Assembly (NCBI GenBank): GCA_001465935.1
Contig: LNKV01000003.1
Span: 998,363 to 1,062,362, forward strand
DNA: 64,000 nt
Direction of reading: 5' to 3'
DNA from: Clarireedia homoeocarpa
Lineage: Eukaryota > Ascomycota > Leotiomycetes > Helotiales > Rutstroemiaceae
The position numbers and the translations under genes were made by a program. The stretch's first letter is position 1, and every line of letters begins with the position of its first letter. Positions 10,344-22,107 of the stretch are shown piece by piece. Below the pieces are notes generated by a model, which ran no database searches, was not told where the DNA came from, and saw only the letters and a program-made list of their open reading frames with translations.

Positions 10344-12736
10344 ATGGCCCCAATCGCACAGGATCCAGATGCTTTCGTGAAGCTTTTACGAACGTCTCCT
10401 GCTCCAGGGTCTCCCTACTCCCTCCCCGTCCCGGGTAGCAGTAGCGAAGGACGCAGTGCTATTTACAGACACCACCGCTTCGTTGACAAACCATTACTCC
10501 AAACAATCGACCCAGAATGCTTAACAGCCCATGACCACTTTGAAAAGTCGGCGAGGAAGAGGCCTAATGCGCGATGCTTGGGACACAGAGCTTGGGATCC
10601 GGCCACCAAGACGTACGGCAATTTCCAATGGATGACCTATGCGCAAGTAGCAGAACGAAGAAAGAACTTTGGTGTGGGGTTGGTAGAATTGCACAAGAGA
10701 GCTGGCGTCACAGATGACAAGTATGGAGTGGGTCTTTGGTGTCAGAATAGACCGGAATGGCAGATAGTTGGTAAGATTCTAGAAGCTAGGATCATGCACA
10801 GTTCGTCCACTGACATAACAATGCAGATTTGGGTGCAATGTCTCAATCCCTCTTCACTGTCTCGATATATGACACTCTCGGACCCGAGACCACGGAATAC
10901 ATTGTCAACCATGCGACTCTTGCCTGCGTTGCTACAAGTCTGCCGCACATTCCGACCCTGTTGAAACTTGCGTCCAGATTACCTACACTCAAGCTTATCA
11001 TCTCTTTGGACCCACTATACGATGGAGAAAAGCCAGGAAATTCAAAGGGCGATATCTTAAAGGCACTTGCGGAAGATGTAGGAATTTCCATCCACTACAT
11101 TGGAGACGTGGAAGCGGTCGGAGCTGCGGTCCCAAATGCGCCTATGCGACCACCAAGACCTGAAGACATCATCACCGTGAACTATACTTCGGGCACGACT
11201 GGCAATCCTAAGGGAGTTGTTCTCACCCATGCAAACGCAACGGCAGCAACCGCTATCTCAAGAATTGTCTCTGACTTAGGACCCAGCGATCTAATCTTGT
11301 CATACCTGCCATTGGCGCACATCTATCAAAGACTTGGAGAACATGGTTGCCTTGCTTCCGGTTCTTCGATCGGTTACTTCCGCGGCGACATTCTTGGCCT
11401 CGTGGATGATCTCAAACTCCTCCGTCCAACAGGATTTAACTCTGTACCAAGGTTGTACAATCGATTCGGTTCCGCCATCAAAGCAGCAACTATCGATGCG
11501 CCAGGTGTCAAAGGTACCATCGGTCGGCATATCATTAATAGCAAACTTGCTGCTATGAAACTTCCCCCCGGACAAGCAACCAACAAGCATGCGCTCTACG
11601 ATCGCATCTGGACACCAAAACTAGCTAGCGCATTCGGTCTGCAGCGTACCCGAGGTATGGTTACTGGCAGTGCGCCGATCGATCCAGGTCTCCATCAATT
11701 CCTCCGTGCTGCTTTCGGTTCTGCTTTCATCCAAGGTTATGGTCTCACAGAAACCTATGCCCAAGGTATCGTGCAATACGACGACGATTACTCCACCGGA
11801 AACTGCGGCGGAGTATGCGCTACCAGTAAGTTCTTCCCCTTCTCCTACCCCTGATCTCCTTACATCCCAACTAAACCTCTCCTTCAGTGGAAGTATGTCT
11901 CGAGTCTGTCCCCGACATGGACTACCTAGTAACCGATACCCCGCACCCGCGCGGTGAGATCCTCATGCGCGGCACCGCGCGCTTCCGCGAGTACTTCCGC
12001 AACGAAGACGAAACCAGCAAAGCCATCGACGCCGACGGTTGGTTCCACACAGGCGACATCGGCTCCGTCGACGCCCTCGGCCGCTTCTCCATCATCGACC
12101 GCCGCAAAAACGTCCTCAAGCTCGCCCAGGGTGAATACATCTCTCCCGAGCGCATCGAGAACGTCTACCTCGCCAATTGCAACCTCCTGGCGCAGGCATA
12201 CGTGCACGGCGACTCGACGCAGGCTTTCTTGGTGGCGGTGCTGGGCGTGGATCCTGTTACTTTCGCCCCATTCGCGAGCGGTATTCTGAAGAAGGAGATT
12301 TCGGCGACTGATCTGGAGGCGGTGAGGGAGGCGGGGAGGGATAGTAGGGTGAGGAAAGCGGTAGTGAAGGAGTTGGACAAGGTGGGCCGGAAGAGCAAGT
12401 TTAATGCCTATGAGAGGGTGAGGAATGTCTGTTTGGAGATCGAGCCATTTAGCATCGATAATGAGTTGTTGACTCCCACGTAAGTTCATCTTTCCTTGTC
12501 TTCCTTCCTTTCTTACTCCTCTCCTTCCCCCCCAAAATCATCTACGATCTTCCTCCCTTTTTCTATAAATAAACCCCTTTCCCGAACCCCCCCCCAAAAA
12601 GCAACAAACTAACCACCAAACCCCCCTTTACAGTCTCAAACTCAAGCGTCCCCAAACAGCCAAGAGATACCGAAGTCAACTCGACCAATTGTACGAAGAA
12701 GCATTGGCGGAAGAAACTACAAAAGCCAAATTGTAG
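10344..12736 (+). CDS. Long-chain fatty-acid--CoA ligase, peroxisomal type
   Basis: Four exons, join(10344..10770, 10827..11825, 11888..12479, 12634..12736), give 706 residues, normal for long-chain acyl-CoA synthetases. It activates fatty acids with ATP and CoA. Visible motifs are the AMP-binding P-loop Tyr-Thr-Ser-Gly-Thr-Thr-Gly-Asn-Pro-Lys-Gly (near residue 285), Gly-Tyr-Gly-Leu-Thr-Glu, Asp-Gly-Trp-Phe-His-Thr-Gly-Asp and the fatty-acyl signature around Asp-Arg-Arg-Lys-Asn-Val. The protein ends Ala-Lys-Leu, a type-1 peroxisomal targeting signal, and has no evident N-terminal transmembrane segment. It therefore fits the Faa2-like peroxisomal branch that feeds beta-oxidation. Intron 3 is long (154 nt) and C-rich. 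The last exon is short, and its splice is supported by phase, by a good CAG acceptor and by the targeting signal it yields. Confidence 0.92.
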
Positions 12737-13066
12737 ATGCGCTTGCTTGCTTGCCTTGCCTTGCCAGCTTGTCTCTTGATTCTGGTTCTGGTAATTTGGA
12801 ATTTTTTTCTTTCTTTTCTTCTTGATATTTGGGATCTAACCTCCCCCCCGCCCACCTCTTTGTATTGGCGGCAAAGCCAGAAAGAATATCGATACCGATT
12901 CCAATTCCGTTTCCAATTCCAATTTTGACCATCACGAGAGTTGGCTGCTAATGCATGCATGCATGCATGACATGTTACGCTCGCCCGGGTTAGTTTATTT
13001 TTAATTTTTTTTTAATGCCCTGTACATATCATATCATATCATATCGTATACATCATATCTACTTTC

Positions 13067-13070
<4 letters not shown>

Positions 13071-13099
<29 letters not shown>
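13071..13099. repeat. (TC)n dinucleotide repeat
   Basis: About 14 copies of TC, without interruption, in the convergent intergenic region. Confidence 0.9.
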
Positions 13100-13101
<2 letters not shown>

Positions 13102-13294
13102 ATAATAAAAATCAAAAATCATAAAATCCACATGATGCTAGCTAGCTGTGCATGTATGTATTGCAGAGCTATTGGCGGATTTCGCCCGTGGGTGGGCTGG
13201 CTGGCTGGGCAGCTTTTGAATAGGATAGGATAGGAGGGAGGGGAGGAGCGGAAGAAAGTCCTCTTTCCTTGTATACACTGGAAGCAAGAGTGGA

Positions 13295-13312
13295 GGGGGG
13301 GGGGGGGGGGGG
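13295..13312. repeat. Poly-G run of 18
   Basis: Eighteen consecutive G on the plus strand. Such runs can form quadruplexes and are prone to length errors in sequencing. Confidence 0.9.
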
Positions 13313-13916
13313 AAAGGAAGGAGGGTGGCATTTTGTTGGGGGTATTGTTGAGGGGAGGAGTCTCGGCATCAAACTTGTTTCTATACATAGTTACACCTTT
13401 TCCGTCATTCTCAGATTTCAAGATAAACGAATTACAATCTGAAAGCTTGCTCACTCATGCTGTTATGTGAATCACTTCTCTTTCTGCTGGCTATCAAGAA
13501 TGCGTATCCGCTATCAACACATAAGGTTGATGGCTGCAAGTCTGCTGGAATAGTCACTGCCATATGTATCACTTCATATCTTCAACAAAACAAATAACAT
13601 TTATTTGATAATTATTAAGACTTATCGACTCTAAGGAGACATTTGCCGCCAGGAATAATGGCTAGAAAGCCCAAATCTGCTTCCTCTCGTTCCCAAAGAT
13701 ACTGCACATTCTAGCCCTGTGGAGTGATACTTTCCCCAGCAATAGCAATCAAACTTATATGATGTGCGCGAAGATAGCAAGCAGTTAAAACACCCATTGA
13801 GCCCGTCTGATCATTATACACACGAAGTCATTATTTTAGTAACACAAGGGGGGTTCTCCGCCAAACTGCAACTACCAATTGGCGCTTTTAAATTATGTAT
13901 GAATGTATGGAATTGT

Positions 13917-16900
13917 TCATGCCGATTTCTCGTGTTGTGTGGAAACACGCTGAAGCGAGACAACTATGAAAAAAAAAGTTAGCGCTTTATCCACACGATG
14001 CATACCGATGATCCACTTACCGAAATCTTCCAGAGATCTTTGTTTTTGGTTCTTCTTTGGCGACTTGCCGTGCATAAGGTTGTCAAACCCAGTGCTGTCT
14101 TGAAGAAGATAGTAGACACCACCCATTATGCAGAAGACTCCGAATGAGAAGATCCAAATACGAACAACCGCAACGATTGAGGTTTGTCCTCCGACAAACC
14201 ATCCGAAAAGTGTGAAGAACGTTGCGATGATGTCGACAACTAGGATAGCACCAGTCAGTTGCCATGAGGGAAGTGATGACCAGAATGGACCATTGGCACG
14301 AGTAATAAAGATTAGCCAATTTTCCGTGAGCGAAATCTCCAAAAAGACAACTTCATCGAGGACACCAAAATTTTGAACGATACCACCATCTTCTCCTCTA
14401 GCAATCATGGTTGTGAGAGTGATCCAGGTACCAACAGCAAGGACTATACCGAGAAGAACAGACATTCCCCAAAGCTTAGGAAGATTCCACTTGACAGGAG
14501 TTTTCGAGAATGGTGCATTATCGTAGGCAATGGCGAGAGTAGCTACATCTGCAAAGATGGCAATGAAGACGACCAATTCAATGTTGAGAGATCGGTTCAA
14601 GATGGCGATCCAGAGACCAAGGAAGATTTCGAGATGGATTGACAATGCAATACGATAAACAACGTAGGCGTACATACGATGGAAAATTTGTCGTGAAGTC
14701 TTGAGAGCATCGATAATAGCACCAAGTCCAGGAGCCAGGAAGACAATGTCAGCTGCGGAACGGGCAGCATCTGAAGCTCCTTCAACAGCGATACCAGTGT
14801 CGGCTTTCTTGAGAGAAGGAGCATCATTGACACCATCACCAGTCATAGCGACAAGATATCCACGCTGTTGCAGAATTTCGACCACATTGTATTTGTGCTG
14901 TGGGAAGACTTCGGCGAAACCATCAGCAGCTTCGACAAAATCATAGACCTCAGAACCAGGCATATCTCCTCCACCACCAAGACCGAGACGCTCCGCATTG
15001 TAAACGTTGGTACCAAGTCCGAGTTGTCGAGAGGTTTCACGAGCGATACCCACAGCGTCACCAGTCAACATCTTGATAGATAAACCCAAAGTCTTTGCTT
15101 CGTTGATGGTGCGAGCAGTGTCGTGGCGTGGAGGATCAGAGCAAGGCATGATACCTAGAATCTCCCACTGTCCTTCACCACGCTTCCGTGCAACACCGAG
15201 AGAACGGAAACCACGAGTAGCAAATTCAGCGACCTTGTTCTTGTAAGATTGGTCGATCTCTTCAGGAACACGATGGTCTTCCTCAACCGTCTTCAACACG
15301 AAAAGAGGGGCTCCTTTAACACAAACAATTCGTTCACCTTGAGGAGATTGCACGACAGCTTGAACTTTCTTGGAAACAGGATCGAAAGGATGAAATTCAA
15401 GAACCTTGTACTTAGACAGGACAGACTTGGCGCGAGGGTAGTATCGGAGAGCCTTCAAGAAAGCTTTATCGATCGCATCAATACCCTTCTTCTTACGGGA
15501 AGCTGCAAGGCAGGCAGTCAACATGAGGTCATCTGGCTCCACACCTGGCACAGTATATGGTTCGGCGAGAGAGAGCTTATTCTTCGTCAAAGTGCCGGTT
15601 TTATCCGAACACAAAATTTCAACTCCAGCCAGTGACTCGATGGCAGACAACTTCTGGACGATAGCTTTCTTCTTGGCCAAATAAGCGGCACCAACAGCCA
15701 TGGTAGTGGTGACGACAGCTGGAAGACCGACCGGAACACCAATAATAGTGATGGCCAGAGTGTACTCGAGGATAGTAACAATTGGGTTGGAACGATAGAA
15801 GGAAGAAATCCAGACGACCAAGTTGGTAAAGATAACCAAGATCAGAAGAACCGTACCGATACCATTCAAGACTTCAGTGAAATGACCAGTTCCCCCAGAG
15901 GCTTGGTTAACAAGAGCGGCAGCACGTCCAACGAATGTATTGTCACCAGTGGCCGTAATGACCATAAAGGCCTCACCGCGCTTGACGCCAGAAGAGGCAT
16001 AGCATTGATCACCCTTATGTTTATCGACAGCAAGGGATTCTCCAGTAATTGCGGATTGATCGACTTGAAGGAATGCTTCATCGGTAACGATTCGGCCATC
16101 GGCAGGAATGATAGTGCCCTGTACAAAAAGTTTATTAGCATCAGGTATGAGAGGATCAGGAAAACTTACTTCTTCGATTTGGAGAATATCACCAGGGACA
16201 ACTTCCGGAGCCTCAACTTCATATAAACGACCATCACGAAGAACCACGGCTTTCAAGGCGAGCGTCTTTTTTAGTTCATCGACAATTGAACCAGCTTGAA
16301 ATTCTTGTACGAAACCGACAGTAGCGTTGAGCAGGAGAAGTGCACAGATAACACCGAAATCGACCCAATCTTGCAGACCAGCAGCGAGAACAGCGGCAGC
16401 CTGTGAAATTCTGCAGTTAGCATAGGATTCTGAAGAAGAAGGGGAAAAAAAGAAAAAGAAGGGAAAAAAAAGAAAAAGAAGAAAGAAAAAAAAAAATAAA
16501 AAAAAAAACTCATGTAAAGTGGATTGGTAAGAGGCAGCTTTGTCAATGCCTTGGATGAGGGGCCGTTGAGATGGCCGAAGGAATTGCGGGGGATCTTCTG
16601 GGGAATCCATGCAGATCGTAAGGAAAAAGTCCGGAAACTGTGTGGGGCTTGCTTGGGTGAAGTGGAGACAGGAAGATCAAACTGAATGCTGCGAAAGCCA
16701 ACGTACCTCCATGACGAATTGAATAGGACCGATGAAATATCCAAGGAATTTGAGAATTAAATTCTCTTTTTCTTCCTTCATTTGGTTCATGCCATACTTC
16801 TTGCGACGAGCATGGACTTCCGCGTCGGTAAGACCAGTGCGAGTGTCGGTTTGAAGTTGATCTTCAGGAACGACGCGACCTGCACCGGGAGTAGCATCAT

Positions 16901-17138
16901 CTTCACCTTCTTCGTCCTCAAGATGGCCGTCTTGGGATTCGAGCTCATCGATCAATGCGTCCATATCCTCATCTTCTTCCTCATCCTCCTCTGGCTTCTT
17001 GACCGGGCCATTGTCAGTAGCACCCGATTTTTCGTCAAATTGACCCGATTCGATGTTTGTTTTCAAATGATTCGGAGCTGTGTCGGATGAGGTATTACTC
17101 GAGTTGGCTGCACCCAGTGGGGGATTACTCTCCGCCAT
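13917..17138 (-). CDS. PMA1: Plasma-membrane H+-ATPase (P3A type)
   Basis: Four exons, complement(13917..13963, 14021..16118, 16170..16400, 16707..17138), encode 935 residues. The pump exports protons and builds the gradient that drives nutrient uptake. An acidic N-terminal region (residues ~40-90) precedes the first helices. Ile-Thr-Gly-Glu-Ser lies near residue 245, the phosphorylation motif Asp-Lys-Thr-Gly-Thr-Leu-Thr has its Asp at about residue 393, and the hinge Thr-Gly-Asp-Gly-Val-Asn-Asp-Ala-Pro is intact. The C-terminal autoinhibitory tail ends with the conserved Gln-Arg-Val-Ser-Thr-Gln-His-Glu-Lys, whose Ser-Thr pair is the glucose-responsive phosphosite in yeast. The last intron (57 nt) is required to reach that tail. 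Intron 2 is 51 nt, in frame and free of stops. Intron 1 is 306 nt with a long polypurine tract. All active-site motifs are present, so it should be functional. Confidence 0.97.
16430..16510. repeat. Polypurine/polypyrimidine tract inside PMA1 intron 1
   Basis: About 80 bases of almost pure A and G on the plus strand (pyrimidine in the transcript). It occupies the middle of the 306-nt first intron, upstream of the acceptor at 16401. Confidence 0.85.
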
Positions 17139-17371
17139 GGCGAGCGATCAAAAAGAAAAAGGCCGATGGGAGAAGTTGCTCAATCCTGGATGAGGGGATA
17201 TGGAGCAGTAAATTTAATAATTCTGTAGAAGATAAATCGACGCGAATTGAGTCGAATATGAAGATTATCCGGAGGGGGAAGAATAACTTCAATTGGGGAG
17301 TTCGTGAAAGAGCTGCCAATGATGGAGGGAAGAGGAAAGGATGAAAGAGGAGAAGGGAGGGGTATGGAAGA

Positions 17372-17475
17372 TGGAGGGGTGGAGGGGTGGAGGGGTGGAG
17401 GGGATGGGGATGGGGATGGGGATGGGGATGGGTATTGTTGTTGTCGTTGTCGTTGTCGTTGTAAGTTGTAAGTTG
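17372..17475. repeat. G-rich minisatellite block upstream of PMA1
   Basis: Consecutive short tandem arrays on the plus strand: GGAGGGGT units, then five copies of GGGGAT, then TTGTCG units, then TTGTAAG units. The GGGGAT array has five adjacent G3-4 runs separated by two bases, which fits a G-quadruplex pattern on the PMA1 template strand. It lies about 240-330 bp upstream of the PMA1 ATG, probably in leader or core promoter. Confidence 0.9.
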
Positions 17476-17743
17476 TAAGTTGTAAAGGTAAAAAGATATT
17501 GAAGTGGGGGAGGAGAAGAGTATTGCGAGAAGTTGTTGAATTGTCTCTCGTGTCGAAGGGAATGGATGTTTGACGAAGAAAGAGGAAGAGGAAGAGGAAG
17601 AGGAGAAGGAAATGGCAAGTACTGTATGAGACAGGTAGTAAAGGTGTAGATAGATGGAGGAAGGAGGAAGGAGGAAGGAGGAAGTCTGCTATCTCTGCTA
17701 TGCAATTCCAGGAAGAGAAAAAGAAAGTCACAGACCAAGAGAC

Positions 17744-17797
17744 AAAGGGGAAAACGCCTTTCGATGTGGCCGACCTCAAGGGGAAAACGCCTTTCGA
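17744..17797. repeat. Direct repeat, 20-bp units 33 bp apart
   Basis: Two copies of an AAGGGGAAAACGCCTTTCGA unit (starting near 17745 and 17778), about 610-660 bp upstream of the PMA1 start. Identical paired sites in a promoter may bind a factor, but this is not shown. Confidence 0.85.
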
Positions 17798-18397
17798 GTA
17801 TCACAAGCTCGAAGGAGATATATGATATGATATGATTAGTAGCTCTTTTGCTACAATGTGATTCGACAGCTACCACATCGGATGTTTTTCTGCAAATTTT
17901 CTTGCAAATTTTCTGCAACTTCTATTCTTCCATATTTCTTTTTTTTTTTCTGCAACTTCTTTGTTTACTTGGGACCCAATCTAGATGAAGGCATTTTTTC
18001 TGTCGCTGGACGTAACTCTAGATATAACAATGGCAATCAGCAAGCAATTGAAGCTTCACCAGGTCTTCCCAAGAAAATATACGTGTGTTGATATACCCAA
18101 GCAAGGACCTTTTCCCCTCATTTCCCGTTGTTGTGATGCACGTTCCGCGACAGGATTGGCTGAAGTGCAGCTGGCACGGGTAGGGGTAAGCAAAAAGAAC
18201 GGTAGGTCTAGGATAATTGTGCTTGATTCTGATGACATGGTTGCGTGCATCGGACATGATATTGCGATCCGGTGTCGTCGACTTGCTTCCCTTGGAGGTT
18301 TGATGTATAGTCATATATAATCTTACATAACCATGGAGCTGGTGTACGTAAGATTACCAAGGTAGTCTCATCGGATGTATATATATATAATTCTCTC

Positions 18398-18439
18398 TTG
18401 TATATTGTTAGCTGTCTGTTGTATATTGTCAGCTGTCTG
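18398..18439. repeat. Two tandem 21-bp repeats
   Basis: Two adjacent 21-bp units beginning TTGTATATTGT and ending GCTGTCTG, differing at one base, with a partial third unit following. Confidence 0.9.
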
Positions 18440-19744
18440 TTGTATAACTCATCGTCAACATGCAACACACCCCTCCCGGTCACGATCCAGTCCTTCGTCA
18501 AGAACGGTAACGGTACGGTACGGTGCGGTGACAAGCAAAGTATAATCCACACCCATCATCACGAAATTCCTCAAAACCGCTCACGTGCAAAGCCAGAAAC
18601 TGTTTGTTACCGCATCAATTCAGACCAATTCAGACTTGATCAAAATATCTCCCGGCCTCAACAATTCCATCGTCGGTTCCTCCTCCATTCGTCCATAACA
18701 CACCTTCGTAACGTTCGTTACACATAAACTGAGGCATTTTCCATTCGTCGCACAAAGATACATACATGCATCGCTACCTACCTCCTCCCCAATCTATGCA
18801 AATTATTCAGGACCGCTTAGAATCAGCACAGCATCGAAACCCATGAGATTCAGGTACATACATCCATGAAATCCCTCACAATTATACCTAGGAATCTTCA
18901 GATGAAAGTCCCATTGCCGCGCGAAACATCTCCAGCTATGATGCTTGGCCTCTCTTATACAGTCTTGATGAATCGTATGCTCGAAAGGCCAAGTGACTCG
19001 GGCTTCCTTTCAGTACTACTGTAACCCCTTCCGGATCTCGTACCTGAATATCAAATGTACTCAAGACTACAATCGCGTGCTACGAATTTCCTCTCTTGGG
19101 CCTCATCAAATACCGAAAGTTCCTATTGCTGGGTGTCGAGCCTACTTCCAATATGGCAAGATTTCGTGGTTTGGCGTAGCGTGTGATCAAGTTGGTGCTG
19201 CACTGAATTGTATGAAATGCCAAAGTCACCAGTGGCAGGATCAAAAACACCTGTTTGAGCGGAGCATTCTAAAGAGAAGATGTCTTCTGTACATTCGCTT
19301 CAGAAGAATAGATCACCGCGATCATGCTAACAACAGCGACGCCATACATAGACAAGTGTTCGTCACCAACAATCGCAGCGAAGATGAAGTTTTGTACTCG
19401 ATATCATATGTGCCGAAAGGGAGTTCATATTATTACCGCACAAGCGTGCCAACCCCAAGTTCGATAGCTGCATCGAGATTCCGGAAGCATACCACATCCA
19501 CTACACCTACGACCATGGAAGAAAACTTACACTACAATTACGAAAAAAGGCAACCGGAAAGAAATCTATTCCTGTTATCACGACATCAGCACATCCCGCC
19601 AGAACATATCCTTCCAAGCTCTAGATAGATATCCGACCACCACAGCATTAGAATAGAAAATACCATCTCAAGCTCCTGTGTATCCTTCAATACTCTCATT
19701 ATAAGAATCAGACCACGATGACCTTGGAATAGAGAATATCATAC

Positions 19745-20480
19745 CAATCAATACACTCACTCACTCACTCACTGACTGACTGACTGATCCCATCCCCTTC
19801 CTTCCATTCACCATATCAGTCCGTCTATCCATCCATCCATGCACCCCTTTCCACTCACTCTTTATTATCCACCCAACTGAAGCCTATACCTCATATCCCA
19901 CCCCAACTATACTACTCTGCTCTGCTCTACTCTACTCTACTCTACTCTACTCTGCTCTGCTCTATGTAAGTTATACCGCACGTTCCATGCTCCTCCCCTC
20001 TCTTCCCTCCTCTCCCCTCCCCTCCCTCCTCCATCATACATATAGACAAACCCCCTATCCCTATCCCTATTCCCTATTCCCTCCACACCATCTCATCACA
20101 TCACATCTCATCACAGCAGAAGCCCAAACTCTCCTTCCTAATCTCAACTTAACTGAACTGAACTGAACTTACTTACCTACCTACTTACCATGCGTGTATA
20201 CTACGCACTGCACTGCGCTGCGGTATAGTACTGTACTGTACTGTACTCCTCCCTTTCCCTGCTGCCCTCCTCTCTCTCTCCTCTAGTGAATGGATGGATA
20301 GATAGATAGATAAACAGACAAAAGCATAGACGTACATACATATATATATATATATATATGTATGAAAGAAAGCGCGCTTGGAACCACAGCAGCAACGACA
20401 TCACATATATCACATTATATCATATCACATCCAAGCACAATTCTTCTTCTTCTTCTCCACCTGAATAAAAAAAACATTCA
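19745..20480. repeat. Microsatellite-rich block
   Basis: A dense series of different short repeats: ACTC and GACT tetramers, CCAT, CTCTG/CTCTA pentamers, CCCTAT, ACTGA, CTACTTAC, ACTGT, GATA, an AT run at ~20338-20359, and TTC near 20440. No coding potential is supported. It lies just downstream of the mitochondrial carrier. Confidence 0.85.
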
Positions 20481-20916
20481 AGAGAAATTTTCTAATTCAT
20501 CTCATCTCCCCCCTTACTCATGGATAACCAACCAACCACCCCCTCCTTTCATCGAATCCATCCATCCATCCGTCTATCAATCATATCGCATAAAACCAAA
20601 TGCTTTGCCTTTCGGGCCAGCAAATAACAATGTGAAAAGCAAAACAATAAGAAGCAAACAAAGCTGTCTATGGATCCGAGTGCATCAATCGCACATACAA
20701 TATCATAATCGCGTAAAAAAAGAAACCCCCCGCCTCTCTAATAGTATCGTACGAGAAGACAGAAGAAGCACAAGAAAGAAATTTCATCTCTATTCATTTG
20801 AACCCCTCGGAACCTCTCATGAGAGAGAAAGTCCATTCCATGCCTGATATATGTATATCCTGTCATGCCGTCCCATTTTTCCCATTATTTGCCTATCCGT
20901 CCTTAAAACGCCCTGC

Positions 20917-22107
20917 TTAGTGCTTAGCGGTGACCGTTTCTCCGGTCAATTTCTCGACGTAAGCTTTTGCCCTGTTGGTGGTGATACGTTAGTAAGTGAT
21001 TACGCCGGATGGATATGAAAGCCCGGGAGGGACAGCACAAGGGGAGAGGGGAGAGGGGCGAGGGGCGAGGGGAGAGGTAGGGAAAACTTACATATCACCC
21101 ATAGCCACCATGCAAATAGTTTGCCAAACGCCCAAACCAATTCTAGGAACAACGCCACGATAAAGACCCGAAATGCCGTTCTGCGAATAAATATACCTCA
21201 AAGTATTACCCACCGTCATCTTAGCCGGACGGTTTGGATCAACAGTCTTGGACTGCATCTCCACTCGAATGACCTCAATCGGTTGATTCCAGGCACTCAA
21301 ACCACCACCCAATCCACTTGCCAAGATCTTCTCCCAAGCGTTCAGCTTTCCTCCATCTTCCTTGCCAGTGACCTTTCGGATACCAGTCTCCGCCAATCGA
21401 CTCAAACCAAATCGAGATCCCCAGTTGGTCATTTGACGAATTGCAACGGCATTGACACCTTTGTTGATGCCGCGGATACCTTCTTTGCGATAGATGTTCA
21501 TGAAGGTGGTCATGGTACCGTCGGGCTTGACACCTGCCTTGGCCAAGTTGGTTTTGGTGATTTCGACGGTTTTCATGCAGGTGCAGAAACCCATGGTGGC
21601 ATAGGCTTGGGCGACACCTCCTGTAACACCTCCGAAAATACCAGCGGTGAATTCACCGGCGCCGAAGGATCGTGCATACCATTCGGCTTCTGAGGCTACG
21701 AAGAGGAGGACGGCACCTTTGGTGGAGGCTTCAATCCAGGCCCACGGGATGAGACCCTGATAGACTATTGGTGGGTTACATTATTAGCATATGATATTCG
21801 CAGAGTGAAGATACAACGCAAAGTACACAGGGAGTCGAGAGTTTATCGTAGATGGGAGGATCAAGAAAATGGTAAGAGAGGAAAAGGACAACATACAGCC
21901 AAGCACACCACCTCTTCCCCAAATCCTGGCCAAAGCACCCGCAAAAGAATCCCCACGATTAGCCGCCATGGTAGTTTTTGTAACCTCCAACGGTTGGCCG
22001 AGAGTCGTCACCTCGAACAAGTTCAGACTGGCGCCCAGAAGCAAGTTCGAGAACTTGACGGGCTTCTTCTCCGGCACAACATTCTTGGGAGCAATGACAG
22101 CTGACAT
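20917..22107 (-). CDS. YHM2: Mitochondrial citrate/oxoglutarate carrier, Yhm2 type
   Basis: Three exons, complement(20917..20971, 21092..21764, 21897..22107), encode 312 residues, the size of yeast Yhm2. The family exchanges citrate for oxoglutarate across the inner mitochondrial membrane, moving reducing power to the cytosol; the yeast protein was first described as a mitochondrial DNA-binding protein. The three carrier repeats show their signature after each odd helix: Gln-Pro-Leu-Glu-Val-Thr-Lys in repeat 1, a degenerate Cys-Met-Lys-Thr-Val-Glu-Ile-Thr-Lys in repeat 2, and Gln-Pro-Ile-Glu-Val-Ile-Arg in repeat 3. The Asn-Trp-Gly-Ser-Arg-Phe-Gly segment is characteristic of this subfamily. 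Exon 1 ends before a GTATGT donor, and the short last exon supplies the conserved Ala-Lys-Ala-Tyr-Val-Glu-Lys end. Citrate synthase lies about 5.7 kb away. Confidence 0.93.

Larger units (their letters stand above)
12737..13916. other. Convergent 3' region with microsatellites
   Basis: About 1.2 kb between the ends of the acyl-CoA synthetase and the proton ATPase. It holds an ATGC repeat (~12951-12968), a TC dinucleotide run (13071-13099) and a run of 18 G (13295-13312). No coding frame is supported. Confidence 0.6.
17139..20916. other. Long gene-free region upstream of PMA1
   Basis: About 3.8 kb between the PMA1 start and the 3' end of the mitochondrial carrier. No frame has a recognisable domain; the longest (18993-19628, plus) lacks an ATG start and has no motif. 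The region holds many simple repeats, described separately. The near part must include the PMA1 promoter and leader, which is CT-rich in the sense direction, as is common for highly expressed fungal genes. Confidence 0.6.

Noticed and set aside
17180..17918. Long Pro/Ser/Phe-rich minus-strand frames upstream of PMA1
   Set aside because: They come from translation of simple repeats (GGGGAT, GTTGTC and GAGGAA arrays) and show no protein-like composition.
18993..19628. 211-codon plus-strand frame in the PMA1 upstream region
   Set aside because: It starts with GTG, lacks any domain, and runs toward a microsatellite block; composition does not look coding.
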